From contig NZ_MZMV01000020.1 of the NCBI RefSeq assembly GCF_002210435.1, positions 1 through 64,000 of the forward strand: a stretch of DNA of 64,000 nucleotides, read 5' to 3'. This stretch comes from Micromonospora wenchangensis (GTDB taxonomy: Bacteria > Actinomycetota > Actinomycetes > Mycobacteriales > Micromonosporaceae). Shown piece by piece: positions 33,735 to 43,084 of this stretch. Numbering within the stretch: the stretch's first letter is position 1; every line of letters starts with the position of its first letter. A program made the position numbers and the translations under genes. Under the pieces are notes generated by a model. It was not told the origin of the DNA and made no database searches. It saw only the letters and a program-made list of their open reading frames with translations.

Positions 33735-35525
33735 TCAGCCCCGGGCCGGGACGACGATCGGCAGCCGGACGGTGAAGGTGCTGCCCCGCCCGAGGACACT
33801 CTCGACGCCGATCGTGCCGCCGTGCGCCTCGGCGAGCTTGCGGGCGATCGACAGTCCGAGCCCGCTGCCGCCGGTGCTGCGGGTGCGGGAGTCGTCGGCC
33901 CGCCAGAACCGGTCGAAGATCTTCGCCTGGTCGGCGGGGGCGATGCCGGTGCCGGTGTCGGACACGGCGATGGCGAGCTGGTCGTCGCGCACCTCCAGAC
34001 GGACGACCACCGAACCACCCGCCGGGGTGTGCCGTACCGCGTTGGCGACGATGTTGCCGACGATCTGGCGCAGCCGGGCACCGTCGACCGCCATCTCCAG
34101 GTCGACCCCCACCGAGGTGCCCAACCGGACCCCGGCCGCCTCGGCGGCGCCCCGGTGCGCCTCGACGACCTGCTCCAGCAGGTCGGCCACGAAGTACGGC
34201 TCACGGTGGATACGCAGGTCACCGGCGTCGGCGGCGGCCAGGTCACGCAGGTCGTCGATGATGTGCTGCAACAGCAGCGCCTCGTCGAGCAGCAGGGTGA
34301 GCAGCTGCGTGTCGAGCTGCGCCAGGCCGTCCTGCGCGGCCTCCAGCCAGCTGCGCATGTTGGTCAACGGCGTGCGCAGCTCGTGCGCCACGTCGCTGAC
34401 CATGCTCCGGCGCAGCGCCTCGGTCTGCTCCCGCCGGGCGGCGAGATCGTTGAGCGCGGTGGCCAGCATGCCGATCTCGTCGCGGGTGGTCACCGGCACC
34501 CGGGCCGGTTCGTCCATCGGCTGCCGGGTCGCGTCGGTGAGCGCCCGCAGCGGCCGGACCAGCCGCCGCCCGACCAGCACGGTGATCAGCACGGTGGCCA
34601 CCAGCACCGCCCCGGTCACCTGGGCGATGCGCACCACGTTGGCCCGGGACAGGTTGAACACCGGCTCGGCGCCGCCCTGTGCCTCGTCGGTGACGAACAG
34701 CAGCGCCGGTGGCGCCACGTACGCCCGGAGCTGGGTCGTCCGGGCCTGTTGCAGGCAGCCGTCGATCTGCCGGTCGAAGCGGGCGTCGCGGCTCGGTACC
34801 GCGGTCCGGTCGGCGCGGATCTCGACCCGGGTCGGTGCGCCCAGCTCCCGCAGGCAGTTCTTGGTCAGGGTCTCCAACTGGGCGATCCCGGCGGCCTCGC
34901 TCGGCATCGGGCGGGTCAGCTCGTCGGGCAGGCAGAACCCGACGATGCCCCGGTCCTTCGGGTCGCTCACCTGCACCGAGGCGCGGCCGGCCGGATCCAC
35001 CACGACCCGCGCGTCCGCCCGGGACTCGGCGCGCACGCAGCCGAGCTGCCGCTCGGCCATCTCCCGGGTGGTGTTGCTCTCCCGCTTGGTCAGCCGGTAC
35101 GGCCCGACGGCGCGCGGATCGACCCGTTCGGTCCCGCCGGTCAGGCCCAGGTCGACCTGCAACGGATCGACGGTCGCCGACGGACGGGCGGTCTGCAACG
35201 ACGGGCCGTCCGGCGCGGAGTCGGCGATCACCTGCCGGTCCGGGGTCATCAGGGTGATCCGCCGTTCGAGCCGGTCGGCCCGCTCGGCGAGCACCGCGTC
35301 GACCCCCGTCCAGTCCCGGTGGGTCGCCGCGTGGTCCAGCAGGGTGTCGTAGATGCTCTTGTCGTCGGCGAGCGAGCGGCCCTGCTCCTGGCGGATCGCC
35401 CGGGTGGTCGACTGCACGGCCAGCCAGGTCGTCGCCAGGATCGCGCAGACCGCGACCAGCAGCGAGGTGGCCAGCAGCCGCACCACCAGGCTGCGGTGCA
35501 GGGGGACCCGCTGCTGCCGGGTCAC
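33735..35525 (-). CDS. Membrane sensor histidine kinase
   Basis: 596 aa. TM1 near residues 13-35, a large extracellular sensor of about 250 residues with four or more Cys (RQLGCVRAE; VGFCLPDEL; LTKNCLREL; IDGCLQQA), TM2 near 300-322, HAMP, then HisKA with HELRTPLTNMRSWLE and HATPase_c with NAVRHTPAGG, DTGTGIAP and GGSGLGLSIARKLAEAHGG. It starts with a GTG overlapping the stop of the response regulator gene. The sensor pairs with 35522-36211; signal unknown, perhaps envelope stress given the nearby lipoprotein. Confidence 0.9.
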   Translation of the reverse strand: MTRQQRVPLHRSLVVRLLATSLLVAVCAILATTWLAVQSTTRAIRQEQGRSLADDKSIYDTLLDHAATHRDWTGVDAVLAERADRLERRITLMTPDRQVIADSAPDGPSLQTARPSATVDPLQVDLGLTGGTERVDPRAVGPYRLTKRESNTTREMAERQLGCVRAESRADARVVVDPAGRASVQVSDPKDRGIVGFCLPDELTRPMPSEAAGIAQLETLTKNCLRELGAPTRVEIRADRTAVPSRDARFDRQIDGCLQQARTTQLRAYVAPPALLFVTDEAQGGAEPVFNLSRANVVRIAQVTGAVLVATVLITVLVGRRLVRPLRALTDATRQPMDEPARVPVTTRDEIGMLATALNDLAARREQTEALRRSMVSDVAHELRTPLTNMRSWLEAAQDGLAQLDTQLLTLLLDEALLLQHIIDDLRDLAAADAGDLRIHREPYFVADLLEQVVEAHRGAAEAAGVRLGTSVGVDLEMAVDGARLRQIVGNIVANAVRHTPAGGSVVVRLEVRDDQLAIAVSDTGTGIAPADQAKIFDRFWRADDSRTRSTGGSGLGLSIARKLAEAHGGTIGVESVLGRGSTFTVRLPIVVPARG

Positions 35526-36211
35526 GACGCGCCGGCGCTGAGCTTGTAGCCGACGCCGTAGACGGTCAGCAACTGCTGTGGACGGCGCGGGTTCGCCTCG
35601 ATCTTGCGGCGCAGGTTCATCACGTGGACGTCGATGGTGCGTCCGGTCGACTCCCGGTCGACGCCCCTGGTGTGTTCGAGCAGTTGCACCCGGCTGAACA
35701 CCCGGCCGGGTTGCCGGATCATCGCGGCGAGGATGGCGAACTCGCCTGCGGTGCAGTCCACCGCGGTGTCCCCGGCGGTGACCAGGCGTCGGGACTCGTC
35801 AACGGTGAGCCGCCCGAGCCGGTGCACCGGCGACTCCTGGGGCGTCGTGCGCACCCGCCGCAGCAGGGTGCGCACCCGGGCCACCAGCTCACGCGGGCTG
35901 TACGGCTTGGTCATGTAGTCGTCGGCGCCCAGGTCCAGCCCGCGCAGCAGGTCGTCCTCGGCGGACCGCGCGGTCAGCATCAGCACCGGCACGTCCGACT
36001 CCTGCCGCAGGATCCGGCAGACCTGCATGCCGTCCAGTTTCGGCAGCATCACGTCGAGCAGGAGAAGATCGAACGCCTGCTCCCGGGCCTGGCGCAGCGC
36101 CGTCTCGCCGTCGGCCACGACCGTCGCCCGGTGGCCCGCTGCGGTGAGGTAGCGGCGCAACGCCTCGGCCTGCCGCGGATCGTCCTCCGCGAGCATCACG
36201 TGTGCGCACAT
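35522..36211 (-). CDS. OmpR-family response regulator
   Basis: 229 aa. Receiver with acidic pocket AEDD, phosphorylated Asp in LLLDVMLP, Thr in LTARS and Lys in MTKPY; then a winged helix ending in STGRTIDVHVMNLRRKIEANPRRPQQLLTVYGVGYKL (given as its adjoining motifs). The ATG at 36211 is chosen; a later ATG at 36196 is possible. It precedes the kinase with a GTGA overlap. Confidence 0.9.
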   Translation of the reverse strand: MCAHVMLAEDDPRQAEALRRYLTAAGHRATVVADGETALRQAREQAFDLLLLDVMLPKLDGMQVCRILRQESDVPVLMLTARSAEDDLLRGLDLGADDYMTKPYSPRELVARVRTLLRRVRTTPQESPVHRLGRLTVDESRRLVTAGDTAVDCTAGEFAILAAMIRQPGRVFSRVQLLEHTRGVDRESTGRTIDVHVMNLRRKIEANPRRPQQLLTVYGVGYKLSAGAS

Positions 36212-36401
36212 GCTGGGGAATATAGAGCAGGTCAGGGGGGTCGCGGATCGGGCGGAAGGCGGTGACACCGGGCACCTCGGGGTCCGTGCGCAGTTCGGTG
36301 GGCGGGTGACGGGGAGATCCGACGATCGTGAGAAAAAGGTCATGCCCGGTCCTGACCGGTTCCTGACAAACCGGTGTCACGATCGCCGCGCGGACGACCG
36401 T

Positions 36402-36434
36402 CGGCGGCGTCGCCCGGAGTGGGCGACGCCGCCG
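36402..36434 (-). terminator. Hairpin terminator after the lipoprotein gene
   Basis: CGGCGGCGTCGCCC and GGGCGACGCCGCCG, perfect 14-bp arms with a 5-base loop, 10 bp downstream of the stop of the leftward lipoprotein gene and before the response regulator. Confidence 0.85.
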
Positions 36435-36444
36435 GGTGGCGCGG

Positions 36445-37002
36445 TCACTTCCGCTTCGCGGCGACCTCGCGTTCGCACGCCGGGGAGTACTTCAACCCCT
36501 TGGAGATCGACTCGGGGTCGTTGTTCTTGCCACCGAAGGCCCAGCCCGTGCCGTCGGCGCCCACCTCGACGTACCGGACGCCCTTGTCCCTGAGGCACTT
36601 CACGACGTCCCGGGCGAAGTCCTTGGCCTCCGGGTTGGCCGGGTCGAACTCCCACGGCGGCAGTGGCATCAGGTGCTCACAGGCCTTGGCCGCCCCGCTG
36701 GTCCCGTCCGCGCCGGTGCCGTCGCTGCGCCGCTTGGTGATGTCGACGCCGTGTTCGGTCAGGCACTTCATGTACGGTTTGAGGCGTTCCTTCTTGTCCT
36801 CCGGGGTGTCGTCGAGGCGTTCCCGTGGCCGCTCGGCCTGCGCCGGCGTCGCCGACACGGTGGGGGTGGGCGCGCCGGTCTGGAGGGTGGCCACCTCCGC
36901 CCCGCCGGTGCTGCCGGCGGCGGGTGGGGCCTCCTCGGCGGTCGAGCACCCGCCGACCAGCAGTACGCCGCTGCACAGCACAGCCATCAGTTGCTTCCTC
37001 AT
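36445..37002 (-). CDS. Lipoprotein with duplicated Cys motif
   Basis: 185 aa. Lipobox LVGGC (Cys 19), then a Pro/Ala/Thr-rich stalk and a globular part with two related segments: YMKCLTEHGVD...ACEHLMP and VKCLRDKGVR...ACEREV. Such KCMREHGV-type repeats are common in secreted actinomycete lipoproteins next to two-component or export systems. It lies just upstream of a kinase with a Cys-rich sensor and on the same strand, but a strong terminator separates them. GGAGG is seven bases before the chosen ATG; a longer frame has no ribosome site. Confidence 0.75.
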   Translation of the reverse strand: MRKQLMAVLCSGVLLVGGCSTAEEAPPAAGSTGGAEVATLQTGAPTPTVSATPAQAERPRERLDDTPEDKKERLKPYMKCLTEHGVDITKRRSDGTGADGTSGAAKACEHLMPLPPWEFDPANPEAKDFARDVVKCLRDKGVRYVEVGADGTGWAFGGKNNDPESISKGLKYSPACEREVAAKRK

Positions 37003-37125
37003 CGTCCCGCCTCCGGTCAGCTCTGCGGCGATCTCGCCGGGGCCCAGCATCACCGTCGACTGTCAGGAAGCTGTTTGCCGCGACGGGCCCGCCCGGTGTC
37101 GTACCGGTGGGGGAGACTGGCGGGC

Positions 37126-37716
37126 ATGGCTGAACAGGACGATCCGAAAGCGGCACTGCGGCACTACCTCCAGGCCACCCGCGACGATCTGGTGTGGAAG
37201 CTGGAAGGGCTCGACGAACGCGAGGCCCGGCTGCCCCGCACCGCCACCGGCAACAACCTGCTGGGTCTGCTCAAGCACTGCCTGAACGTCGAGGCCGGCT
37301 ACTTCGGCCCCACCTTCGGCCGGGAGTTCCCCAGCCCCGGCGAACTGGTCCCCGAGCACGTGTACGACGAGGACCCGCAGGCGGACTGGTACGCGCGGGC
37401 GGACGAGACGAAGGACGGCCTGATCGACCTGTACCGCCGGGTGGGGGAGTTCGCCGACCAGACCATCGCCGAGTTGCCGCTCGACGCGCCTGGGCGGGTG
37501 CCGTGGTGGCGGCCGGGGCACCAGGACGTGACCCTGCACCAGATCATCATCCACGTGACCTGCGATCTCGCCCGGCACGCCGGCCACGCCGACATCCTGC
37601 GCGAGCAGCACGACGCGACGGTCGGCTGGCGACGGGAGAACCGTCAGGTCATCGACGACCAGCAGTGGCCGGCGTACGTCGCCAAGCTGACCGCGCTCGC
37701 CGACCGGTTCGCCTGA
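37126..37716 (+). CDS. DinB/DUF664-family protein
   Basis: 196 aa four-helix-bundle protein. Family pattern: LRHYLQATRDDLVWKLEGLDEREAR, then LLKHCLNVEAGYF (first metal His) and a late LHQIIIHVTCDLARHAGHADILRE with His ligands. DinB-like proteins are metal-dependent thiol transferases or of unknown role. It stands alone. Confidence 0.85.
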   Translation: MAEQDDPKAALRHYLQATRDDLVWKLEGLDEREARLPRTATGNNLLGLLKHCLNVEAGYFGPTFGREFPSPGELVPEHVYDEDPQADWYARADETKDGLIDLYRRVGEFADQTIAELPLDAPGRVPWWRPGHQDVTLHQIIIHVTCDLARHAGHADILREQHDATVGWRRENRQVIDDQQWPAYVAKLTALADRFA

Positions 37717-37767
37717 CCCGCCGACCGGCCCACCCGGGGAGGGAGGCGGTGCCGTCCCATCCGCCGG

Positions 37768-38436
37768 TCATCCCGTCGTGGCGAGCGTCGCCGGCCGGGC
37801 CGCCGCGACCGGGCCGGGCCGCCGCCTGCGGATCAGCCACTCGGCGACGAGCAGGTTGAGCGTCCAGGCCGCACCCATGAGCAACGCCCGCGACAGCTCG
37901 GTCGTCGGTCCCACCACCAGCGCCCAGGTCGACAGCAGCACGCCCTGGGTTCCCGCGCCCTGGGCGATCGCGTAGCCCCGCATCATCCAGGCCCGGTGCT
38001 GGGGCAGCCGTCGCCGTCGGACGGCCACGAACCCGCCGGCGACGGCGACGAACATGCCGGCGGCGAACAGGTAGCGCAGCACCATGAGCAGCGGGCCGTC
38101 GCCCGGTGGCAGCGGATAGGTGGCGTTCATCCACCACCCGGTCGCGGCCACCACCAGTCCACAGACGACCAGCGCCCGGCCCGCCCGGCGGTGCCAGGCC
38201 CGGTGCCGGTGCCGGAACCCCGGGGCGAACTGGAACGCCCCCAGCAGGCTGAACGTGACGGCGGCGGCGATGTGCAGCAGCACCGGCACCGGCGCGGCGA
38301 AGAAGCGTTCGTTGGCGGGGGTCACCTCCGCCCCACCGGAGAGGGCGGCCACCCGCAGCGCGCCGCCGAGGGTGGGCAGCGCGCTGAGCGCGATGAGCCC
38401 GGTCAGGAGGGGCCAGTCCCGTCGTGACGTCGTCAT
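37768..38436 (-). CDS. DUF2306-type integral membrane protein
   Basis: 222 aa with about six membrane segments (LLTGLIALSALPTLGG, LLHIAAAVTFSLLGAFQFAPGF, AGRALVVCGLVVAATGWWM, YLFAAGMFVAVAGGFVAV, IAQGAGTQGVLLSTWAL, LLMGAAWTLNLLVAEWLI). Conserved His in HRRAGR and QHRAWMMR match the family, which may bind heme. Function unknown. Confidence 0.75.
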   Translation of the reverse strand: MTTSRRDWPLLTGLIALSALPTLGGALRVAALSGGAEVTPANERFFAAPVPVLLHIAAAVTFSLLGAFQFAPGFRHRHRAWHRRAGRALVVCGLVVAATGWWMNATYPLPPGDGPLLMVLRYLFAAGMFVAVAGGFVAVRRRRLPQHRAWMMRGYAIAQGAGTQGVLLSTWALVVGPTTELSRALLMGAAWTLNLLVAEWLIRRRRPGPVAAARPATLATTG

Positions 38437-38567
38437 GACCCGAGCATGGCGGCCTGACCCGGCCGGCTCATCGGTCCACGGGCCGTTGTCGTGCCGGCCG
38501 ATGGTCGGGGTGGTCGACCGTACTTTCGGCAGCCGTCCACCATGGAGGGAAACGGCGGGGGCCGGCC

Positions 38568-39239
38568 TCAGCCACCGCGCAGCCGGTCGGTCTCGTACGC
38601 CCACATCGCCACCTCGACCCGGTTCCGGGCCCCCAGCTTCGCCATCAGGCTGGCGACGTGCGTCTTGACCGTGCTCAGCGTGATGTGCAGCTCGGCGGAG
38701 ATCTCGGTGTTGGTGCGTCCCCGGGCCACCGCGCCCAACACCTGCTCCTCCCGGTCGGTGAGCCGGTCGACCGGCTGGCGGGGCGGGGCGGCCGGGCCGG
38801 CGTCCGCGAACGCCCGGAGCAGCCGGGTGGTGACCTGCGGCGCGATCAGCGCGTCTCCGGCGGCCGCCGCGTGGACGGCCTGGGTGAGCAGGGCCGGGCC
38901 GCAGTCCTTGAGCAGGAAGCCCCGGGCCCCGGCGCGCAACGCGGCGTAGACGTACTCGTCCAGGTCGAACGTCGTGATGACCACCACCGCCATCGGGTCC
39001 GCGACCCCCGGGCCGGCCAGCAGCCGGGTCGCCTCGATCCCGTCCAGGCCGGGCATCCGGATGTCGAACAGGCACACGTCGGGGCGCAGCCGCCGGGCCA
39101 GCTCGACCGCCCGCTGCCCGGTGGCCGCCTCGCCGACCACCTCGACGTCGGGCTGGGCGGCGAGGATCATCGCCAGCCCGGTCCGCACGATCTCCTGGTC
39201 GTCGGCCACGAGCACCCGTACCCGGGTCCCGCCGTTCAT
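38568..39239 (-). CDS. NarL/LuxR-family response regulator
   Basis: 223 aa. Receiver with ADDQ, Asp in LFDIRMP, Thr in ITTFD and Lys in LLKDC; LuxR-type HTH at the end (LTDREEQVLGAVARGRTNTEISAELHITLSTVKTHVASLMAKLGARNR region). Its ATG overlaps the stop of the kinase gene (ATGA). Confidence 0.95.
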   Translation of the reverse strand: MNGGTRVRVLVADDQEIVRTGLAMILAAQPDVEVVGEAATGQRAVELARRLRPDVCLFDIRMPGLDGIEATRLLAGPGVADPMAVVVITTFDLDEYVYAALRAGARGFLLKDCGPALLTQAVHAAAAGDALIAPQVTTRLLRAFADAGPAAPPRQPVDRLTDREEQVLGAVARGRTNTEISAELHITLSTVKTHVASLMAKLGARNRVEVAMWAYETDRLRGG

Positions 39240-40366
39240 GCCACGGCCCGGGGCAGCGCGGCGGTGACCGTCCATCCGTGGTCCTCCTCGGGGCCGGCGT
39301 CGACCGAGCCGCCGAGCAGGTGGGCCCGTTCCCGCATCCCGACCAGCCCGAAGCCGTCACGTCCGGGTGCCGGCGGGCCGACGCCGTCGTCGCTGACCCG
39401 CAGCCGCACCGTGTTCTCGTCGGCCACCACCCGGACCGTGATCCGGGTCGCGTCCCGGGCGTGCCGGCGGGCGTTGGTGACCGACTCCCGGGCCAGCCGG
39501 CAGATCGTGGCCGCCACCGGGGCCGGTAGGCCGTCCAGGTCGCCGACCAGGTCCACCTCGACGGCCGGCCCGTCGCCGGTCCGGTCCGCCAACTGCCGCA
39601 GGTCGGCGATGCGGAGGCTCGGCTCCCGGTCGGCCGGTTCGTCGCGGCGCAGGGCCCGCACGAGGGTGCGCATCTCGGTCAGAGCCTGGCTCGCCTCCGT
39701 CTCGATCAGCCGTAACGCGTCGGCGGCGGCTGCGGGTCGGGTCTCCAGCAGGGCGAGCCCGGCCTGGGCCCGGACGGCTATCGCGGACACGTGGTGGGCG
39801 ACCGTGTCGTGCAGGTCGCGGGCCAGCCGCTCCCGCTCACGCAGCGTCACCTGCTCGACCTCCCGTCGTCTGGCCCGTTCCCGCCAGCGCAGCGCGGCCC
39901 CGACCGCGAGGGCCGCCGCGACCACCCCCGCCCCGCCCAGGGCATCGTCCGGGTCGAGGTGACCGACCACGGTCGACCAGGTGATCTTCGCAGCGACGAG
40001 GGCCGCGCCGAACCCGGCCTCCCGCCCCGACCCCCAGCGGGTCAGCGCGGCCACCGCCAGCAGCAGGTAGGCAAGCGTGTGCAGGCCGAGGTCGCTACCG
40101 ACGACGACCTCGCCCACGGCGCAGACCGGGAAGGCGACGAGCGTCACGAGCAGCGGCCGGCTCCGCCGCCACAGCAGGACCGGGGTGAGACCGACGCCGA
40201 TCAGGACCGGCACGGCCGCCGGCTGCGGCAGGCTGCCCCACCGGGCGAGCCCCTCCACCAGCGCCGCCGCCGCGAGCAGGGCGACCAGCGTCGCGTCGCG
40301 CCACCCGTGCGGTGCCGGGCGCGTCGGGCGGGGCTCACGCCACCAGGACCGCAGCAGCTCGCGCAC
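39236..40366 (-). CDS. NarL-type sensor histidine kinase
   Basis: 376 aa. Four to five N-terminal membrane segments, no large extracellular domain, then HisKA_3 with RERLARDLHDTVAHHVSAI (phospho-His) and HATPase_c with ESVTNARRHA and DDGVGPPAPGRDGFGLVGMRERA. It pairs with the regulator at 38568. The lack of a sensor domain suggests membrane or lipid-borne signals, as for LiaS- or DesK-like kinases. Confidence 0.9.
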   Translation of the reverse strand: MRELLRSWWREPRPTRPAPHGWRDATLVALLAAAALVEGLARWGSLPQPAAVPVLIGVGLTPVLLWRRSRPLLVTLVAFPVCAVGEVVVGSDLGLHTLAYLLLAVAALTRWGSGREAGFGAALVAAKITWSTVVGHLDPDDALGGAGVVAAALAVGAALRWRERARRREVEQVTLRERERLARDLHDTVAHHVSAIAVRAQAGLALLETRPAAAADALRLIETEASQALTEMRTLVRALRRDEPADREPSLRIADLRQLADRTGDGPAVEVDLVGDLDGLPAPVAATICRLARESVTNARRHARDATRITVRVVADENTVRLRVSDDGVGPPAPGRDGFGLVGMRERAHLLGGSVDAGPEEDHGWTVTAALPRAVA

Positions 40367-40447
40367 GGGGAAATCGTACGGGCGGCGGGAATCCGTCCGG
40401 TGCCCCGGAGGCGCGGGTGGGAAGCATCGCCGGGTGCCCTCCCGGGG

Positions 40448-41557
40448 TCAGCCGGCCGGCAGCAACCGGGCGAGCGCGTTGCGGACGGCGACACCCGGGC
40501 GGCTCCCCGGGACCAGCACCGCCGCCACGAGGCCGGTGGTCCGCCCGCGCCGGTCGGTGCGGCGTCGGTGCTCGGCCTCGTAGCGGCGCAGGGCGGCGAC
40601 GGGTTCGTTCCCGGCGAGGGCGGCGGCCAGGGTACGGGCGCCGGCGATGGCCAGGCTCGACCCGTCACCGAACAACGACACCGAGGCCGCCGCGTCGCCG
40701 AGCAGCGTCACCCGCCCGGTGGACCAGCACGGCAGCACCACCCGGGTGACCGCGTCGAAGTAGAGGTCGTCGGCCTGCCGGGCCCGGGCCAGCAGCTCGG
40801 GGACCCGCCAGCCACGTTCCCCGGCGTACGCGTCGGTGAGGAGCTGCCGGTGCCGGGCCGTGTCGGTGTGGTCGAAGTCGGCGACGGCGGGGTGCCGGAA
40901 GATGAAGGCGACCCCCGCCTCGCCCCGGACCGGGTGGACCGCGACGAGCCGGCCCGGTGTGTTGTGCAGCAGGACGTCGTGGGGGTGCTCCGGTGCCTCG
41001 CCGAGCGGTGTGGTGGCCACGTAGAGGCCGAGGTGGCGGACGACGTCGCGCTCCGGGCCGAAGGCGAGCCGGCGGACCGTCGAGTGCAGCCCGTCCGCGC
41101 CGACGACCAGGTCGAACCGGCGGGGCGGGGCGGTGGCGAAGGTGACGTCCACCCCGCCGGGGTCCTGGTCGAGCCGGGTGACGGTGTCGTCGTACCGGAA
41201 CTCGGCGTCGTCGCGGGCCGCGTCGTGCAGGATGCGGGCGAGGTCGGCGCGGGGTACCTCGATCTCGGTGGTGCCGGCCGGGCTGCGGGTGGCGGGCATC
41301 GCGATGCGGCGACCGGGCCGGCCCGCCGGGTCGACGAGCCGCACGCCTGTGGCGTGGGTGGCCGCCGCCCGCAGGGCATCCACGATGCCCATCTGTTCGA
41401 CCACCGGCAGGGCCGGGCCGCGGACGTCGACCGGGTTGCCGCTGGACCGTTGCCCGGCCGCGCGTTCGACCACCGTGGGCTGCCAGCCCGCGCGGGCCAG
41501 CCAGTAGGCGAGGGTCGGGCCGGCCACGCCGGCCCCGGAGATGAGCACTGTACGCAC
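40448..41557 (-). CDS. FAD-dependent aromatic monooxygenase
   Basis: 369 aa. FAD Rossmann motif SGAGVAGPTLAYWLARAG, the DG motif LVVGADGLHSTVRR and the second FAD motif VTLLGDAAASVSLFGDGSSLAIAGA (GD). This is the class A hydroxylase fold used on phenols, polyketides and antibiotics such as tetracyclines and rifamycins. GTG at 41557 is chosen because the Rossmann strand starts there. Divergent from a TetR gene with a 32-bp palindrome between, so it is probably induced by its own substrate. Confidence 0.85.
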   Translation of the reverse strand: MRTVLISGAGVAGPTLAYWLARAGWQPTVVERAAGQRSSGNPVDVRGPALPVVEQMGIVDALRAAATHATGVRLVDPAGRPGRRIAMPATRSPAGTTEIEVPRADLARILHDAARDDAEFRYDDTVTRLDQDPGGVDVTFATAPPRRFDLVVGADGLHSTVRRLAFGPERDVVRHLGLYVATTPLGEAPEHPHDVLLHNTPGRLVAVHPVRGEAGVAFIFRHPAVADFDHTDTARHRQLLTDAYAGERGWRVPELLARARQADDLYFDAVTRVVLPCWSTGRVTLLGDAAASVSLFGDGSSLAIAGARTLAAALAGNEPVAALRRYEAEHRRRTDRRGRTTGLVAAVLVPGSRPGVAVRNALARLLPAG

Positions 41558-41570
41558 GACCCGAAGTTTT

Positions 41571-41602
41571 CCGCACTCAGTGCAGAATTGCAATGAGTGC
41601 GG
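41571..41602. promoter_or_regulatory. 32-bp palindrome between monooxygenase and TetR genes
   Basis: Left half CCGCACTCAGTGCAGA and right half ATTGCAATGAGTGCGG pair at 13 of 16 positions (CCGCACTCA and TGCA exact). It covers the divergent promoters and is the obvious operator of the TetR protein. Confidence 0.75.
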
Positions 41603-41631
41603 ATTTGCGTTCGGTGCGCTAAGGTGTGCCG

Positions 41632-42234
41632 ATGTCCCTCCGCGACCGCAAGCGGGCCCGCACCCGGCAGGCGCTGGTCGACGCCGCCGTCGACCTGTTC
41701 GGACGCCAGGGCTACGAGGCGACCACCATCGCCGAGATCGCCGCCGCCGCCGACATCGGCACCCGCACCTTCTTCAGCTACTTCCCGAGCAAGGAGGATC
41801 TGCTCTTCCCGGAGGCCGACCGTCGGGTGCGCGTCGCGGTCGACGCCATCGCCGGCCGGTCGCCTGACGAGGAACCGGCCGAGGTGCTGTTGCGCGCGCT
41901 CCGGCAGGCCAACGACGAGAGCGGGGACATGACCGGCCCGCTCGCCGCGCTGCGGATCCGGCTGACCATGGAGGTGCCCGCCGTCCGGGGCCGGGCCCTG
42001 CAACTGCAGTGGGAGAGTCAACGCGAGATCGCCAGGCACCTCGCCGCCGCCTATCCCGACCGCCTCGACGAGGTGAGCGCCGCCGCCCTGGTCGGCGCGT
42101 TCGTCGGCGCGGCCACCGCCGCCCTGACCACGCTCCTGGAGGACCCGCGACGGCGCACCGACCCGGCCGCCATCCGCGCGTCCCTGCAGCAGGCCACCGA
42201 GGTCGCCCTGCGCCCGTGGACGCCCCGGCCGTGA
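41632..42234 (+). CDS. TetR-family regulator of the divergent monooxygenase
   Basis: 200 aa. HTH: RQALVDAAVDLFGRQGYEATTIAEIAAAADIGTRTFFSYFPSKEDLLF. The C-terminal ligand domain begins about residue 75. ATG at 41632 preferred to GTG at 41626 for spacing from AAGG. It faces the FAD monooxygenase across the palindrome. Confidence 0.9.
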   Translation: MSLRDRKRARTRQALVDAAVDLFGRQGYEATTIAEIAAAADIGTRTFFSYFPSKEDLLFPEADRRVRVAVDAIAGRSPDEEPAEVLLRALRQANDESGDMTGPLAALRIRLTMEVPAVRGRALQLQWESQREIARHLAAAYPDRLDEVSAAALVGAFVGAATAALTTLLEDPRRRTDPAAIRASLQQATEVALRPWTPRP

Positions 42235-42373
42235 ACCACGCCCCCCGGGCCGCCGCGGTCCGCGCGGGGCCGATCGTGTCGGCGGACCCGGGTACGGTTC
42301 TCGGTGCCCGCCCGGCACGCGGCCCGTAGCCGGGGCGGCACCGGCCGGCGACGGACCGTGGAGGGGAGCGAGC

Positions 42374-43084
42374 GTGACGCAGCGCAGAGCACTGGTGGTA
42401 CGCGGTGGCTGGGAGGGCCACCAGCCGGTCCGGGCGACGGAGTTGTTCCTGCCGTTCCTGGCGGACAACGGCTACTCCGTACGCGTCGAGGAGTCCACCG
42501 AGGTCTACGCCGACGCCGACGCGATGGCCGCCACCGACCTCGTCGTGCAGTGCATGACGATGGCCGAGATCACCGCCGACCAGGTGGCCGGCCTGCGCGC
42601 GGCGGTCGTCGCCGGAACGGGCCTGACCGGCTGGCACGGCGGCATCGTGGACGCGTTCCGCGCCTCGTCGGACTACCTGCACCTGGTGGGCGGCCAGTTC
42701 GCGACCCACCCGGGGCGGGAGCCCTGCGAGCGGCGCGGCGGCGAGGAGGACAACTTCCTCCCGCACACGGTGACGGTCACCGACCTCGGCCGGGAACATC
42801 CGATCACCGCCGGGATCGCCGACTTCGAGCTGGTCACCGAGCAGTACTGGGTGCTGCACGACGACCTGGTCGACGTCCTGGCCACCACCGTCCACCCCAC
42901 CCGGGACTGGCACCCCTGGCACCGGCCGGTCACCTCGCCGGCGATCTGGACCCGGCGGTGGGGCGCCGGCCGGGTCGTCGTGACGACCCCCGGGCACAGC
43001 CTCGACGTGCTGGAGCACCCGTCCGTGCGGACCGTCATCGAGAGGGGCATGCTGTGGGCGACCCGCACGGCGTCGGCGTCGTAG
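42374..43084 (+). CDS. ThuA-like glutamine-amidotransferase-fold protein
   Basis: 236 aa. ThuA pattern: ALVVRGGWEGHQP, DLVVQCMTMAEI, GTGLTGWHGGIVDAF, QFATHPG, HPITAGIADFELVTEQYWV and RVVVTTPGHSLDV. ThuA proteins accompany sugar oxidoreductases in trehalose and related pathways and bind or modify keto-sugars. GGAGGGGAGC precedes the GTG. The gene overlaps the next by 31 bp. Confidence 0.85.
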   Translation: MTQRRALVVRGGWEGHQPVRATELFLPFLADNGYSVRVEESTEVYADADAMAATDLVVQCMTMAEITADQVAGLRAAVVAGTGLTGWHGGIVDAFRASSDYLHLVGGQFATHPGREPCERRGGEEDNFLPHTVTVTDLGREHPITAGIADFELVTEQYWVLHDDLVDVLATTVHPTRDWHPWHRPVTSPAIWTRRWGAGRVVVTTPGHSLDVLEHPSVRTVIERGMLWATRTASAS

